Positions 1 through 12,093 are shown, counted from the first letter of the stretch. The stretch: 64,000 nucleotides of DNA from Micrasema longulum (GCA_022494885.1 JAGVSM010004868.1:62001-126000); one strand, 5' to 3'. A program made the numbers and translations. Notes: generated by a model from the sequence alone, not told the origin.

Positions 1-1784
1 TGTTCCTTGATCAGCGCACCATGAACAATGGCTTGCATGCACCAATGTCCCGATTTTATTGTACTGTGAACTCGAGACAGGTTCTGAAAATTTTTAGTGT
101 AAGTCTTTCTAGATTTAAACGATCACTCAAACATACCAGATCTTGTCTTGAGGCCGTTATTTTTTTGTCCAAGCTATATTATTTTTATTTAAATCGTACT
201 TGTACATTAAAAACGTAATTGACTTAATTGAACTAAATGGACTGTATAAGTTCGTGAAGAAATGAATAACAATATACATACATTCTTACACCAACCAAAC
301 TCTGTGAATGCCTTATTTTATATTTCCTTTTAAAAAATAGTATCCATCTCTGCTAAAATAACTTAAGGGCTGTGAGAAGATCAAAAAACACTTTTTTTTT
401 TTAAATGCGTAAATCGATATTTAAACTACCTAAGAAAATATTTACAAAGTAAGAGGCCAATTCGAAGTAATTTTAAAGATACAGAACCGAGAGCAGGTAA
501 GAATAAGTGACCAACAGTTAATATTTTCTCCTACCGAAAACTTTAAAAGCTCGTTTACTGTGTTTTTTAATTGGCAGGCGTGATAGCATAAAAACAATAT
601 AATTTATTGAACCAAAGCTTGTTATTTTGAGTTCTTTTCTAAGTGAACTAATAAAATTGTTAAGAAAGAATTTTAAATTTATTTTAGTTTGGCGTTGAAG
701 TCATTATTTTTTTTAATACCTACACATGGTATTTCTTTCCAAAACGAAAAAAAAATTTGCGTGATTTTCTGCGCTTTTGGAGTTCACATGATACCTAAAA
801 ATCGTTTAGATATTTTCATTTCAAACAAGACGAGCTAAATCTTTCTCGCCAACTAGAGACTGCAGAGGCTAGGCGCTCAAAGAATCTGCGGATAAATCCG
901 GCATATTTTATAATTTAATTAAGGAAAATAACCAGTTAACGAAACCAGATACTTCTTTCCCATTTAAAAAAACGTGAAAAATGCGTTTTTTGAACCCTGT
1001 TAAGTAAGCAAATTCCTTTATAAGATATACCTATCACTGACAAAGAAAATAATTTAAAACAATTTGAGTACTCATACTTAACCCCAATTTAAGTACCCAT
1101 ACATACATATCCTTGGATAGTATGTCGAATCCTTAAAAAAACTTTGGATTCCATATTCCTTTCTCAATAAGGTTGAGAGATTTTTTTTATTGTTAAAAAT
1201 GTAAGTGAATGAAAAGACAAAGAATAGATCACATAAATCTGATTGAGTGAATATTTTGTGTAAAATAGTGAATAATTTATAGAATCAAAAGTTTTTATTA
1301 TTTTGTCATGTCATACCTACACCAAGTTTATGATAAAGCTTTTTTTCAACCGTTTACTGTTTTCCGTATTTCTACGTTTCTTAATTTACGCAAAATACAA
1401 AATTAATTTTAAAAATGTCTTATTATTAAATTAATCTTTGCAGGTTTAAGGCGTAAAAAAACTTCTTGGAAAGAAAATGAATTTATATTACAATATTTAT
1501 TTCCTAACAAACAATAAAACGCCTTCGGCAAATAATACTGAAAAAAAAATATGAGCGCGTTGGAAAAATAGCTCCCGGCGAAAAAGCTACCTGGTATATT
1601 TATTTCGTTTCAAAGATATTCAAAAGAAAAAGACTTTTTGGATTTAACGATTTATTTACATGTTAGTATTATAAGTTTTTTGCATTGTTAAAGAAACAAA
1701 TGTTTACATAAAACCGATCAGAATCCATTTTATTTTACATACTAAGGTAGGTATATACGTCAATAAAGTTCTTTCAAAGCACGA
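1..1784. other. AT-rich stretch, nothing recognised
   Basis: Strongly AT-rich sequence with many short homopolymer runs. The only open frames are short and show no family resemblance. I see no terminal repeats, RNA gene or coding remnant. It is the flank at the 3' end of the R1-like retrotransposon. Confidence 0.6.
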
Positions 1785-2030
1785 TTTTTTTTTTTTTTTT
1801 TTTTTGTAGTTGCAAATTATTTGTACCTTGCTTTTGTTATGTGCAAGGTTTTATCGAATACATTTATCTTTAAATTATATTCCGTTGACTTCAACATTTT
1901 TCACCGTAGACTTACAATAATAAAAATAAAGTAGAATCAGAATAAACAGAATAATTCTAGAAATATTACATTAACAAATAATAAAAAATAAAAAAAAAGT
2001 AAAAGTTGGACACAAAAAAAACAAAAGGAG
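1785..2030 (-). other. 3' UTR and poly(A) of the R1-like element
   Basis: AT-rich trailer after the ORF2 stop, ending in a 21-base poly(A) (plus-strand T run 1785-1805). The same trailer, diverged, recurs at 16538-16804, which confirms that this is element sequence and not flank. Confidence 0.8.
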
Positions 2031-5000
2031 CTAGATACCACCATTGAATAACTTAGCCTGCTTGATCGTCCCTGTAATGAATCGAACAGTCCCTCTTCGT
2101 GTATCATTACAGTTCAGGAGCTCAGCTAGGTTATTAGTCGCAGCAATCCGAGTGTTTATTTTGCATTCAAGCTCCCACCTCGGCCTATCAAACATTGGAC
2201 AGTATACAAGAAGATGTTCCACAGTCTGCTCAGTGATGCCATCACATGGACAGCAACTATCGTCTCGCAGCCCAAAGCGATACAGATATTCCCTCATGCA
2301 TCCATGTCCCGAGAGAGCCTGAGTTAATTCATATGTAGGCGTTTCATGCTTCCAAAATGTTTTGGCCTCGTCTGTGCTTCTCAAAAGTTGCTTGATCCAT
2401 TTATTGGCAGTTTTTTCTTCATAAATTTTCCTCCACTCATTTAATTTATCTTTTGAAAGGGACCACCTTACATGGCTTATTGGGACTTCATCAAAGTTCG
2501 GCCTCACTTTTTTGACTGTAGCAGCCTTGGCTAGCTCATCTGCTCTCTCATTTCCGATTTCTCCAACATGAGCTCTAACCCAGCAGAATCGAACATGTAT
2601 GCCTTGTATGCTGAGAGCATAGTGAAGTTTTTGAATGTTGCTTATAATGGCATTCGTGGAGTAAACAGATTTGAGCGCGAGCAGTCCAGACATACTATCG
2701 CTGTGAATTGTGATAATTGCGGGACTAGTTATTTTTCTTTGTATCCATAATATTGCACTTTCAATACCAATCAGCTCTGCCTGGAAGACTGAACACTCAT
2801 TTCCAAGTTTAAGTTTTCGCTGGTCTATCTCCCTAAATTCCTTGTATACAACAAAGGCCGCTCCAACATGTCCGTTCAGTTTGCTGCCATCAGTGTAAAT
2901 ATGGATAAGGCTAGTTTGAGTAAGTGATAGCGTATTTGTATTTTCCTCTAGATTCACTTGTATATTAGCACACTTAGCGGGATGTGGTAGTGAACAATAT
3001 TCAACCCGGCGCTGACATACACGGTCATTTGGAAGTAATTCGCTTACTCCACTACGTTTCGTTTCATCCAAAGACACGATTTCAGCAATTTTGAGATCTA
3101 TGGGCTCAAGATCTGCAATTATCAGAGCTGCATAAAAAGATATCGTTCTATATCCCTTGCATATTTGTATGGCAAATAGTCTTTGTAAGGATCTGAGTTT
3201 TGAAATATTTTTTTTACGTTTTATCGCAGAACCCCATACGGCAGCTGCGTACGTTATTACAGGAACTATTATCATATTATATATACATCTTAAAATATTC
3301 GGATTCAAACCCCAAGTAGATCTTGTTGCTCTTGTCAACCGCTGAAATAAATTTGTAGATTTGCATATAAGGTATTTAATATGTTCATTCCATGACAATT
3401 TTCTGTCGATCTCAACTCCCAAGAATCTGAAGTTTGAGACAGTTTGTAACGCTTGCCCTGCATGTAAAACTTAGGCGTTATACCACGTTTTCTCGTACAG
3501 ATCATGACATTTGTTTTTTGCGGTGCAAAGTTTAGTCGAGCTCGATGTCCCCATTCTACTAATTTATTAAGAGTGTCATTACCCACATATTCCAATTTGT
3601 CAGTGTCATTGCCAGATATGAGAATAATAATGTCGTCGGCATATGCCTGTATGTGAACATCTGGATTTTCACTATTGACTTTCAAGGCTTTGTTAACTAC
3701 GGCGTTCCATAGCAGTGGTCCGAGAACGGAGCCTTGAATACAACCTATATTATTTTTCTTAGAGCATACACTATCAGATATACTCAATGTGATATTACGA
3801 TCCCCAAGGTAACTTATAATTATATTATACAAGTTTTTAGGAATTTGAGCTTCTTTCAATTGTTCAATAATGTAGGGCCACCAAGCATGGTCAAAGGCTC
3901 CTTGGATATCCAAAGATATCACAACAGTTGATATTTTGTTTTTTGTATTACTATTTATTCGTGTAATCACCTCCATTAGTGCATCCGTTGTACTTTTTTG
4001 TGGCATAAATCCAAATTGGTATGATGAAATGAATTCTCTTTGATGGAAGTGCCATAAGATTCTTTTGGAAATGATTTTTTCAAGGATTTTCCCAAAAATT
4101 GATAATAGGCCAATAGGGCGATATGATTTCGGTTCGCTTGGGTCTTTTCCAGGTTTTTGGATACCGATAATTTTTGCGATTTTCCATTTTCTTGGAAAAT
4201 ATCCCATAATCAGGCATTTATTAACAATACTGTGATAAATGGATAAATTCGTGTTGATGGCTCGATGGCAGATATCTGCAGTAAAGAAATCTTCTCCTGG
4301 TGCCTTTTTAGCATTGAAAGATGACACAGAGTTCGTGACTTCTAATTCAGTAATTTGTGGATCATCAGGTATTTCATTTTTCCATGCAGATTTTGCACCA
4401 ATTCTAGTGGTCTTTTGTTCATCTGTATCATCATCGGAATTATCATTGGGGAAAAAAGTGTTCAGCAATAATTCGGCTGTTTCCCTGTGAGTTTTCGTGT
4501 AGCCATCAGAAGTTTTGAGTGAGCTTGGGGTGTGCCTAGAAGTATTTGAAAGTATTTGCTGTACACCATTCCAAGGATTTCGGTTATCAATATTTTCGCA
4601 GAATTTGACCCATGAAGATATTTTTGCTGTTGCTATTGCTGTTTTGTATATCTCCCTATCCACTAGTAACTTTTCAATTAGAAATGGTCTTCTTAAATCA
4701 CTGGCGTTCCTAATTTTATGTTTCAGTTTAAGCAAGTTTGCCTTCAGTTCGTTTAGGTTATCATTCCACCATGCACTGGATTTATTTTTTGTCTGTTGTT
4801 TCAAGGAAGGGATAGCAGCTTCACATGATTCACGGATTGATTCCTCATAGTTATAAATGACACCTTCTAGCTCATTTTCGGATGAAATCTGGTTAATGTT
4901 ATCAACATTTAAACCATATTCAATAAATTTTTTCATAAGAATTCCGGTAAATTGGTTCCAGTCAGCTTTGTTGGTGTTGTATTTTCTAGTTTTACGTTCA

Positions 5001-5686
5001 AGACCTTCACTCACTTTTTGGAAGCTTACTCTAAAGGTTATTGCATTGTGGTCAGACAAGCTAATGACGGCACGATTAACAGACCAGTCAAACACTTTTT
5101 CTGTCATATTACCAAACGTCACATCAATAATACTGCTAAGAACCAAGGACCCCCTAGTAGTTTCAAAAGTTGGCGTGGTTCCCTGGTTTGCAATAAACAT
5201 ATGATTGCCTGCTACGAAATCATTTATTTGATTTCCTCGTGAATTGTTTTCAGGACAATCCCACCAAGTACTTCTTGCATTTAGGTCACCACCGATTATT
5301 ATTTTCACGGGTTTCGAATGTAAATACATCTCAAGAGGCCCTAGCAACACTTCCGGGTCAGTGGAAGGTGTTATATATATGGAACAAATTGTAAAGGTTG
5401 CACCATTATTTGCAGGAAAAGTCACTAAAACTAAACATTTGTTCATATACTCACTTATACCGACCGATTTCAGTAGGGGGTTGAAAATAATGATGGCAGA
5501 TTTGACAGGATTTTCCCGTGACGCCCCATTAGTATCTTGAAAAATTTTTTGGCATTTGATAGAGCAGATTCCGTTATTTCCCGTGTAAGGTTCTTGTACA
5601 AGCGCCACGTCGAAATTATTATTCAATTGTTCAAACTCAGAAGTAGCCGCCTTTGACCTTTGTAGATTTATTTGTATTACACGCAA
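2031..5686 (-). pseudogene. ORF2 polyprotein (endonuclease, RT, RNase H), frameshifted
   Basis: Two overlapping frames (5686-3335 and 3422-2031) form one protein of about 1,218 residues. N-terminal APE endonuclease: LVQEPYTG, GGDLNARSTWW, SSIIDVT and LSDHNAI blocks. Reverse transcriptase: SYRPIGLLS, SLDIQGAFDHAWW, GCIQGSVLGP and AYADD catalytic boxes. Then RNase H with YTDGS, FQAELIGIE, HSDS and GNERADELA, giving all four acidic catalytic positions, and a Cys/His tail (CCPCD, then HLLVYCP). A one-base change near 3455-3459 shifts the frame between the RT palm and the FRFLGVEID block, so this copy cannot make the full protein. The usual P of the xPQGS motif is I here. The first in-frame codon usable before the endonuclease is TTG, not ATG. 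Confidence 0.85.
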
Positions 5687-5731
5687 ATTACTTCCAATGC
5701 TGCATTTATTTGAGTTGTTTTCATCCTCGGC

Positions 5732-7003
5732 TTAACAAAAGTAGTTCTGGGAGAAACTGCTTGGGTAGTTTATATTTTCACGGCTGAGCGAGTCAAAATA
5801 TATTCTTGTTGGGCAGTCATGACTAAACGCATTGTGTTTAGCCTCTTTTTTGAACTTGATACAGTTGTGGCAGGTTTGTTCTGCTCCTTTATTGGGACAA
5901 TTCCAGGTATTATGGTCTTCCGCACAATAACCACATCGAGATACACCTGTGCAGTACTTTTGGGTATGTCCGTATCCCATACAGAAATAACATTGCACCA
6001 GGGGTGTCTCGTCTTCGACAGTCACCCTCTGGTATCCGATGTTGGCCTTGCCTGAAGATGTTATAGTTAACCACGTGTCTGGTGAACACTCACAAATTAT
6101 ATTGGCAAGAAGAGGGTTTCTATGTCTTTTGTTGTACAATATTTTAATTTTATCTTTAATAACAAAGCTGGAATTTTGTTTTACGAGTGACTCGTTTAGA
6201 TCTGTTTCAGATATTCCTTTGATAACTCCTTTAAATATTATTAAGGGATTTTTCTTTTTGCCATCAACTGCCAACAGGTTTGGGCATTTATTTATCTCGT
6301 TTTGCATAAGATTTTTATCCTTAATAGTGGGAAACTTTACAATGACACGCTTTTTGTTGATTTTCTTCATCGTTTGGATACCTATACCTTGCATTCGAAC
6401 GTTTACACTCTTTCTTATATTGTTGCAGATGTCTTCGCTGCTACTGTTTAAGTTTTTGCTAGATACAATAATTGAGTGCGAACTTAAAAGTGGTCGTATT
6501 GCCGAGCCAAGTTTAGGCCATCCAGATGTGTTTACTTGGTGATGGGGTGGAACGACTGGATGATGATGAGGAACGGCTTTGTTAATAAGCTCTAGTTTCT
6601 CATTCTGAGCCCCAATAAGATCCTCCAACCTTTTATGAAGGTTTGGCAGAGCGGCTATATGTTCTGACTGTTCTTTGATAGCTCTCTCGATATTAACAAT
6701 ACTAGCTGTGGACTCATTTGTTACAGTCGTAGCCAGTTTTTTAATGATCTTCTCAAGGCCCCTCAAAGAAGCCAGGACCTGCTCGCGGACCTCTTTCTTG
6801 AGTTTGCTTACTGAGTTCAATGAATTAACAGCTGCCTCTATTAGAGCTGTGGATTCCTCAACTGGAAATTGTCTATTCGATGACGTTTCAGAAAACTTTT
6901 CCCCCCCAAGGTTCGGCGAGGCATCACGAGATCCTGGTGCCGATCGAGATCCACTAGCTGGAATCTTGAAGCCGAAACTCGTACGGAGAGGTTTGCTAGC
7001 CAT
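5732..7003 (-). CDS. ORF1, gag-like RNA-binding protein of the R1-like element
   Basis: A 423-residue frame starting with ATG (MASKPLRTSFGF). Residues 1-50 are Ser/Pro-rich. Residues about 50-135 are charged and helical-looking, possibly a coiled coil. The C-terminal third carries three zinc-knuckle-like motifs: CX2CX4HX4C (CYFCMGYGHTQKYC), CX2CX3HX4C (CGYCAEDHNTWNC), and a looser Cys/His cluster starting CHNC. This is the usual design of the first ORF of I/R1/Jockey-group elements, whose product binds element RNA in a ribonucleoprotein. The stop codon (TAA) is in the same frame as ORF2, which follows with no stop and no ATG. The frame is intact, so the protein could be functional. Confidence 0.85.
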   Translation of the reverse strand: MASKPLRTSFGFKIPASGSRSAPGSRDASPNLGGEKFSETSSNRQFPVEESTALIEAAVNSLNSVSKLKKEVREQVLASLRGLEKIIKKLATTVTNESTASIVNIERAIKEQSEHIAALPNLHKRLEDLIGAQNEKLELINKAVPHHHPVVPPHHQVNTSGWPKLGSAIRPLLSSHSIIVSSKNLNSSSEDICNNIRKSVNVRMQGIGIQTMKKINKKRVIVKFPTIKDKNLMQNEINKCPNLLAVDGKKKNPLIIFKGVIKGISETDLNESLVKQNSSFVIKDKIKILYNKRHRNPLLANIICECSPDTWLTITSSGKANIGYQRVTVEDETPLVQCYFCMGYGHTQKYCTGVSRCGYCAEDHNTWNCPNKGAEQTCHNCIKFKKEAKHNAFSHDCPTRIYFDSLSRENINYPSSFSQNYFC

Positions 7004-7428
7004 TTTGAGATAAGAGCTGATTTCGCTTGAAACTCGAAACTTTAGGACTTTAACGGGCGAGTAATTTCGCTAGGGCAGACGCGAAACCCGAAAGCAAGAA
7101 GGACTTGAACGGAGGTCAGAACAGAAAGCTCGGAGAACTCATACAGACCGGAAGTGGAGTTTTCCTGGATTTCCTCGAATTTTTCCTAGCTTTTCCGAGA
7201 AAGTAGAACTATCACAGATTTCCCAATTTTCCAGAAGATTTTCCAAATTTTCCAACTGATTTTCCGAGCACCAAACTATTTTCACTAAACACTTAAAAAC
7301 AGGACTGAACACGTCCGCACTGACTGAAATCCAAAATTTTATGGCACTTACGATATTTTTAAAACTGAAAGGCGTGGGTTCTTATTATTAGTTTTAATCC
7401 AACGGTGGGAGCTTCTTTGCTCCATAGG

Positions 7429-7465
7429 CGTCCACACGGTACGGCGGTCGGCTTGCAACTAAAAT
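7429..7465 (-). promoter_or_regulatory. Candidate internal promoter (Inr + DPE)
   Basis: On the minus strand TTAGTTG resembles an arthropod initiator. If its A (7460) is +1, GGACG occupies +28 to +32, the exact position and sequence class of a downstream promoter element (RGWYV). Non-LTR elements of this kind typically start with such an internal promoter, so this also marks the likely 5' end. The initiator has one mismatch to TCAKT. Confidence 0.5.
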
Positions 7466-7805
7466 GTTCGACGTTACAAAAGGGGGAGGAATGAAGAGAG
7501 GGGCGTGAGTTAACTAGACATTGGGTAAATATTACAATGGAACATCGTATGATAGGCTATTTTGAAAATTGTTATTGGTATTTGATCAATGGAATATTAT
7601 TAAATACCTTATTTATTTATTAACGGACACTGCCCATGTAAACAATGAATAAGGTTTAAATATTATAAAAAAAGAATAGTTAAAAACATTTTTTAAAAAA
7701 GAAAGGAAGCATTGACAAACATAAGGGACATCAAGTCAAGATATGGACTATTTATTTAGTGCTCTTCAAATCGTTATAAACTTAAACCAAAAAAATCCAG
7801 ATTAT
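7466..7805. other. Flank of the R1-like element, nothing recognised
   Basis: AT-rich, no coding remnant and no repeat that I can pair elsewhere in the window. Confidence 0.5.
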
Positions 7806-8425
7806 GTCTTGCTTCCGAATTCAATTCAATTCATTTATTTAAATATAACATATACATTACAAACAGATATTTAAAACGTACATATTATAAATAAGAAAAA
7901 AAATACATGAAAGAGATTCATGTCAAAGTAGTGGGAGAATCCTGCTCCGGAAAACCCCTTCGGATACATGGAACAGATCAATATCCAGAGCAATGTTGTT
8001 CAGCATAGCGGTAGCTCTTCCAACAGGCATAACTATCGGCAGATTCGTCCTGTTTATCGGAATATGAAACAATCTATGATGACGCTGTCTTAGGTAATTA
8101 TCAGGAACATACAAACCAATGCTCATCATAATCTCAGAATTATCGATCATACCGCGCAACAATCGATAAAATGTGTAGTCAAATACACATTCCTTCTAGT
8201 CTCTGAACTGTTGTAGCCAAGCATACCCCGGAGAAACTCGGTCGGGTAGAGCCAAGGACTCACTCGCACTCTCTCATGTAGAGATATCTCAGAAACTTAT
8301 TTTGGATTTTCTCTATCATAAGAGTACTTACGCTCATGTGGCCCCCAAATCATCGAGCCACTCTCGAGTCTACTTCGCACCAAAGAGTTGTAAAGAGTTC
8401 TCAGTTACTCCCAGGAAAAGTATAC
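7806..8425 (-). pseudogene. LINE remnant, RT C-terminal region and 3' UTR
   Basis: Minus-strand translation, with frame changes, reads TLYNSLVRSRLESGSMIW, then PTEFLRGMLGYNS, then RQRHHRLFHIPINRTN and ALDIDLF. These are the blocks that follow the polymerase core in Jockey/CR1-group LINEs. The 3' end is marked by repeated TTCAATTCA/TTTATT sequence at 7806-7850. The 5' part, including the catalytic core, is missing. There are stops and shifts, so it is dead. Confidence 0.6.
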
Positions 8426-8440
8426 AATGGAGATAAGTCC

Positions 8441-8530
8441 GCCTCTTAGAGCAGTGGTTGGTGCGTTTGCCTACCATGCTTGTAGTTCTGAATCATATTA
8501 CTGGCAAGGTTAATATAAAATATTGGATTG
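8441..8530 (+). repeat. Degenerate tRNA-like SINE head (family 3)
   Basis: GCAGTGGTTGGTGCGTTTGCC followed by TACCATGC parallels, with many changes, the tRNA-like head of the SINE at 55457-55735 (minus), including the GCCTACCATGC block. The B box is decayed. Confidence 0.42.
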
Positions 8531-9354
8531 TAATGTGGTTTTATACTGCAATACATTAGTGCACATTGTTGAGTAAAATAAAAAATGGAAAATTTTGAAA
8601 TGTTTCAAAATAATTTGAAAAATGTATTCTTGATAAATTTTGATACGATATTATAATTTTGTTTAAACAATAACGTGTATTTTTTAAAAACGAATATTTT
8701 TTATGCGATTTTCCAAAAAATCCGTTTTCAATTAATCGCTCTATAAAATTGCTTTCATTTGACACAAATCTTTCAATTTATAACACAATTTTTAAAAACT
8801 CAAATTAAAATACCATATTAGTTTCAGCTTGAAATTATGACATGTTTCTAGTGTCAGAAAAATATTTTCAATAGAATTTACCGGATTCAGTTTTGTATTG
8901 GTTATTGCTTTTCAGTAATTCACAGCTGATTCACTTAGTTAAGCCAAGCCGGTACATGGAACCAAGCTCTTAAATTTTCAGATATATTGAATTTACGAGG
9001 GCGCAATTCGCCAGTAGCGACATTGCAAAATTGAATAAAAATTCGAATCATGATGTCCCTCGTGCCAATCCCGGGGCGTTCCTGCTTCGTGCTAAGAAAT
9101 GATACGGAATTTTATCTGATAAACATGCATATGCTTAAAACATGACAAAACTCAATAACATGACAAAATAAAATTAGAACATGAACATTTATGGTTATAT
9201 TTTAAATGTTATATTTTGGGCTTTTCGAGCATAGCGAACCGCTGAAGCAAAACAGATCATCGTGAATTTAGGTAGTCAATATAAGTTTTTGCCCACTCTA
9301 GAGTTAATCAACTTTTTACTGGTGCAGTCTGGTAAAACGCACGCAAAATGAGGT
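8531..9354. other. AT-rich, nothing recognised
   Basis: No coding remnant. GAGGGCGCAATTCG at about 8997 and GGCGCAATTCGGG near 19545 share a short core, possibly one very old repeat. Confidence 0.4.
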
Positions 9355-10552
9355 AATAATTTATTTGTTTATTTATTTATTTTAAAGAAACAAACAGTCC
9401 ACAATGGTATAATAAGATTTAAAAAAAATACAGTTTAAAGACAGACCAGCAAAGTTTCTAAATAAAAATCATACATATTATTAAATTGTTTTACAAAAAA
9501 AGGATGTGTTTATGTGTATTTGTATGAGAGTAAGTGTAGAAGTGTGTTTATGTGTATTAGTGTGGGAGGAAGTGTTCAGGAGTGTGCATCATTAAATAGT
9601 AAGTGGGATCGTATCGCAGCCAGAAATAAAAAGTCTAATAAGTCTAAATTTATATTTAAATAAATTAAGGGTTATGTAAAATATATCAATAGATGAAAAA
9701 AAAACATTATAGTTAGAGCAAGAACGATAGCGGAAAGAGTGTTGTGCATAGTTAGTGCTACAGACTGGCAGGTGGAATAAATACTTATTTCTTGTCACGC
9801 GAAAGGGGACGTTAAGATTAATTTTGGAGAGTAGGTTAAAAGAGTCTACTTTATTATTTAATAATTTATGTAAATATAATAATTCAGATACAGTGCGTCT
9901 ATTTTCAAGGGTAAAAAATCAATTTTGTTTGGCAGATTGGCTGTAAGTGCAAAGCGTTTTATTGTTTTTATAATCTAGGTATTTAAAAAAAAATTGTTAA
10001 ACATTTTCAATCCTTTCTATGTTTGTTATGTATTGCGGGCTCCACACAACGGATGCAAACTCCAAATTACTGCGTACAAAAGTGTTTTATAAAGTTTTTA
10101 ATTTATTTGCTTTTTTAAAAGGTTTGGAAATTCTTAAAATGAAGCCCAGCATTTGGTAAGCTTTTTCAACAATGAAAGTTGTATGAGACCCAAACAGCAA
10201 TCTATTATCAAGAATAACTCCTAAGTCTCTAATCTCGCTACATCGTGATATGGAATTATCTTTGATCGTATAATTGTGCGTAAAAATTTTTGTACTTTTA
10301 GTTAATGTCATTGAATAACATTTTGAGGTTTTAATGTACAATTGATTTTTATTACAGTTATCAAATAGACGATCAAGATCTTCTTGGATATTTACACAGT
10401 GTGATATATCATTTACAGTGGCAAAAATCTTGGCATCGTCGGCAAAAAGTAGAAATTGAGAAAATTTAAAGCACTGATTTAAATCATTAATAAATCATTA
10501 AAATAAAATAAAATGGGACCTAAATGGGAACCCTGCGGAACACCAGAGCTGC
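9355..10552 (-). pseudogene. Jockey-like LINE remnant (RT core to 3' end)
   Basis: Minus strand: SGVPQGSHLGPILF (RT motif B), FADDAKIF (catalytic motif C), EIRDLGVILDNRL and KAYQMLGFILRIS (thumb), SNLEFASVVWSPQYITNIE, then LLYLHKLLNNKVDS and FNLLSKINLNVPFR near the C terminus, ending at about 9595. A 3' UTR rich in GTGTTTATGTGTAT runs to a TTTATT tract near 9360. The endonuclease and N-terminal RT are absent, the typical result of 5' truncation. A few shifts and stops are present. A related fragment lies at 43880-44400. Confidence 0.75.
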
Positions 10553-10718
10553 AGTTAATTAAATTTAATTAAATTGAACTTCGAGTCCTTTTTTAAAACT
10601 ATTCCCGTTATGATTTATTTTATCTTTTTTCTCTCTCTTTCTTTCAATTTTCTGTCTCTTTCATACAATATTTTATTATATAAATAGCAACGCGTGTAAT
10701 TTTAAGTTAGTTCAATTC

Positions 10719-10757
10719 CTGACGATGAGATAGTTACCTCGAAACCCTTCGAAGTGT
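10719..10757 (+). ncRNA. Hammerhead-like motif
   Basis: CTGACGA, one base, GAG, an 8-base loop, CTC, then GAAAC, followed 9 bases later by GTA. This is the format of the hammerhead core with a short stem II. Compare 12508, 20717, 28451, 54155 and 58361. Stem II is only 3 bp and stem I is not evident. Confidence 0.35.
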
Positions 10758-10759
10758 AA

Positions 10760-12093
10760 TAAAAAAAATTAAAGTGGATTATACAAATTTATAAACAAAT
10801 AAGTGTAAAAAATAATTGCTTTTAGACCGGCAGATTCCGCCATTTCAAATTCAGACTAAACTTAGGTATCTGAGTTTTTATATAAGGACTAAGTATTGAG
10901 CTTAAAGCTTATAAATCGAACATGAAAGTGGCTGAATCAAAATCTTTTTTTTTTGTTTTAAAAAAAAATACAAGTATTTTAATTCACGTGCATTTATGTG
11001 ATATTTTATTTTATTTCTACTTAAAATTATGCCTTCGGTTATACTTTGAGAAAATATATTTATTGAAATATTTTAGTCAAAACTTTTTTTAATAGAATTG
11101 TATTCTTTTTTTCTTTAAAAAAATATAATTCTGGTTGTAATTTTCGATTTTTAACAATATCTTAATAACCTTTATATAACCTTCATAGTTGCCCTTACCG
11201 GTACCGATTACATAAGCATTAATGCAATATTGGCAAATTAAACGTGACAAGGAGAAAGGGGTTTAACTAAGAAGTAAATCTAACTGTACTTATACAATGT
11301 GATTAAATCATTTTAAAGATTAGCCTACAGCAATTTTAAGATATCCGATTGGAAATGTAATGTCTAGGACGCTTGCCTCACGCTCAGTAGACATTTAACA
11401 TTGTGTTAAAACCTATTTTGAAAATAAACGACAACCAAATTAAAATTAAAAAAATTAATTATGTTATTTATCAATTTAAACTGTTTTACATTCATTCAAT
11501 GAAAGTACGTGTGTAACGAAAAGGGTCCTGCCTAAACAGTCCTGTCTAGTATACATCGCAAACTAATTTACATTACAAAAACAGTTAAATAAATTAATAA
11601 CATTCATAAAATGTCTTATTAAAGTTATTGATTATAATTTATGAATCTTAGGAAAAATTCAATCAAATAGTTTTTATATCCTGTTTTTAGTAGGTTTAAT
11701 AGTATAAATCGTGATAATAAAAGGATATGATTTTTTAACGTAAATATCCACAAATGTATTCAAATTTCCCTCAAATAATGTAAAACCTGGATTTTATACA
11801 AATAACAATATTGATAAATTGTTACTTAAAAGTAAGGATAAAAACAGTATATCAAATAATTAAAATACCAATTAAAATGCAGTTTTTATACTTTGTTTAC
11901 ATTAGATGAACATCAAGACATTTTTATATTCGTGTGAAAGAACAGATGAGGTGTCTTCACGATAACAATTTCTCTGAATTCCCAATCACGTTATAAATTT
12001 TAATCATTACTTTGATAAAGATGCAGGAGATAAAATCTAACAAACAAATTATTAAGGATAAAAGGTAAATAATATGGAAACTTTTCAAATTCG
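10760..12093. other. AT-rich, nothing recognised
   Basis: No supported gene or repeat. 11355-11390 has a faint tRNA-like look but no B box. Confidence 0.45.

Larger units (their letters stand above)
1785..7460 (-). mobile_element. R1-like non-LTR retrotransposon, nearly full length
   Basis: Read on the minus strand: 5' UTR (about 7460-7004), gag-like ORF1, ORF2 (APE-type endonuclease, reverse transcriptase, RNase H, CCHC tail), 3' UTR, and a 21-base poly(A), seen as a T run at 1785-1805. Domain order, three zinc knuckles in ORF1, the GAFDHAWW block of the RT and the RNase H place it in the R1/LOA/I group, most like R1. The 5' end is inferred from an Inr/DPE-like pair and is uncertain by some tens of bases. 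I found no convincing target site duplication on comparing the bases before the T run with those beyond 7460. The copy is young: it has one frameshift and no internal stops in the long frames. Confidence 0.88.

Noticed and set aside
2044..6542. Plus-strand frames opposite the retrotransposon
   Set aside because: They are antisense shadows of ORF1 and ORF2.
1785..7560. Target site duplication for the R1-like element
   Set aside because: I compared the bases before the T run with those beyond 7460 and saw no convincing match.
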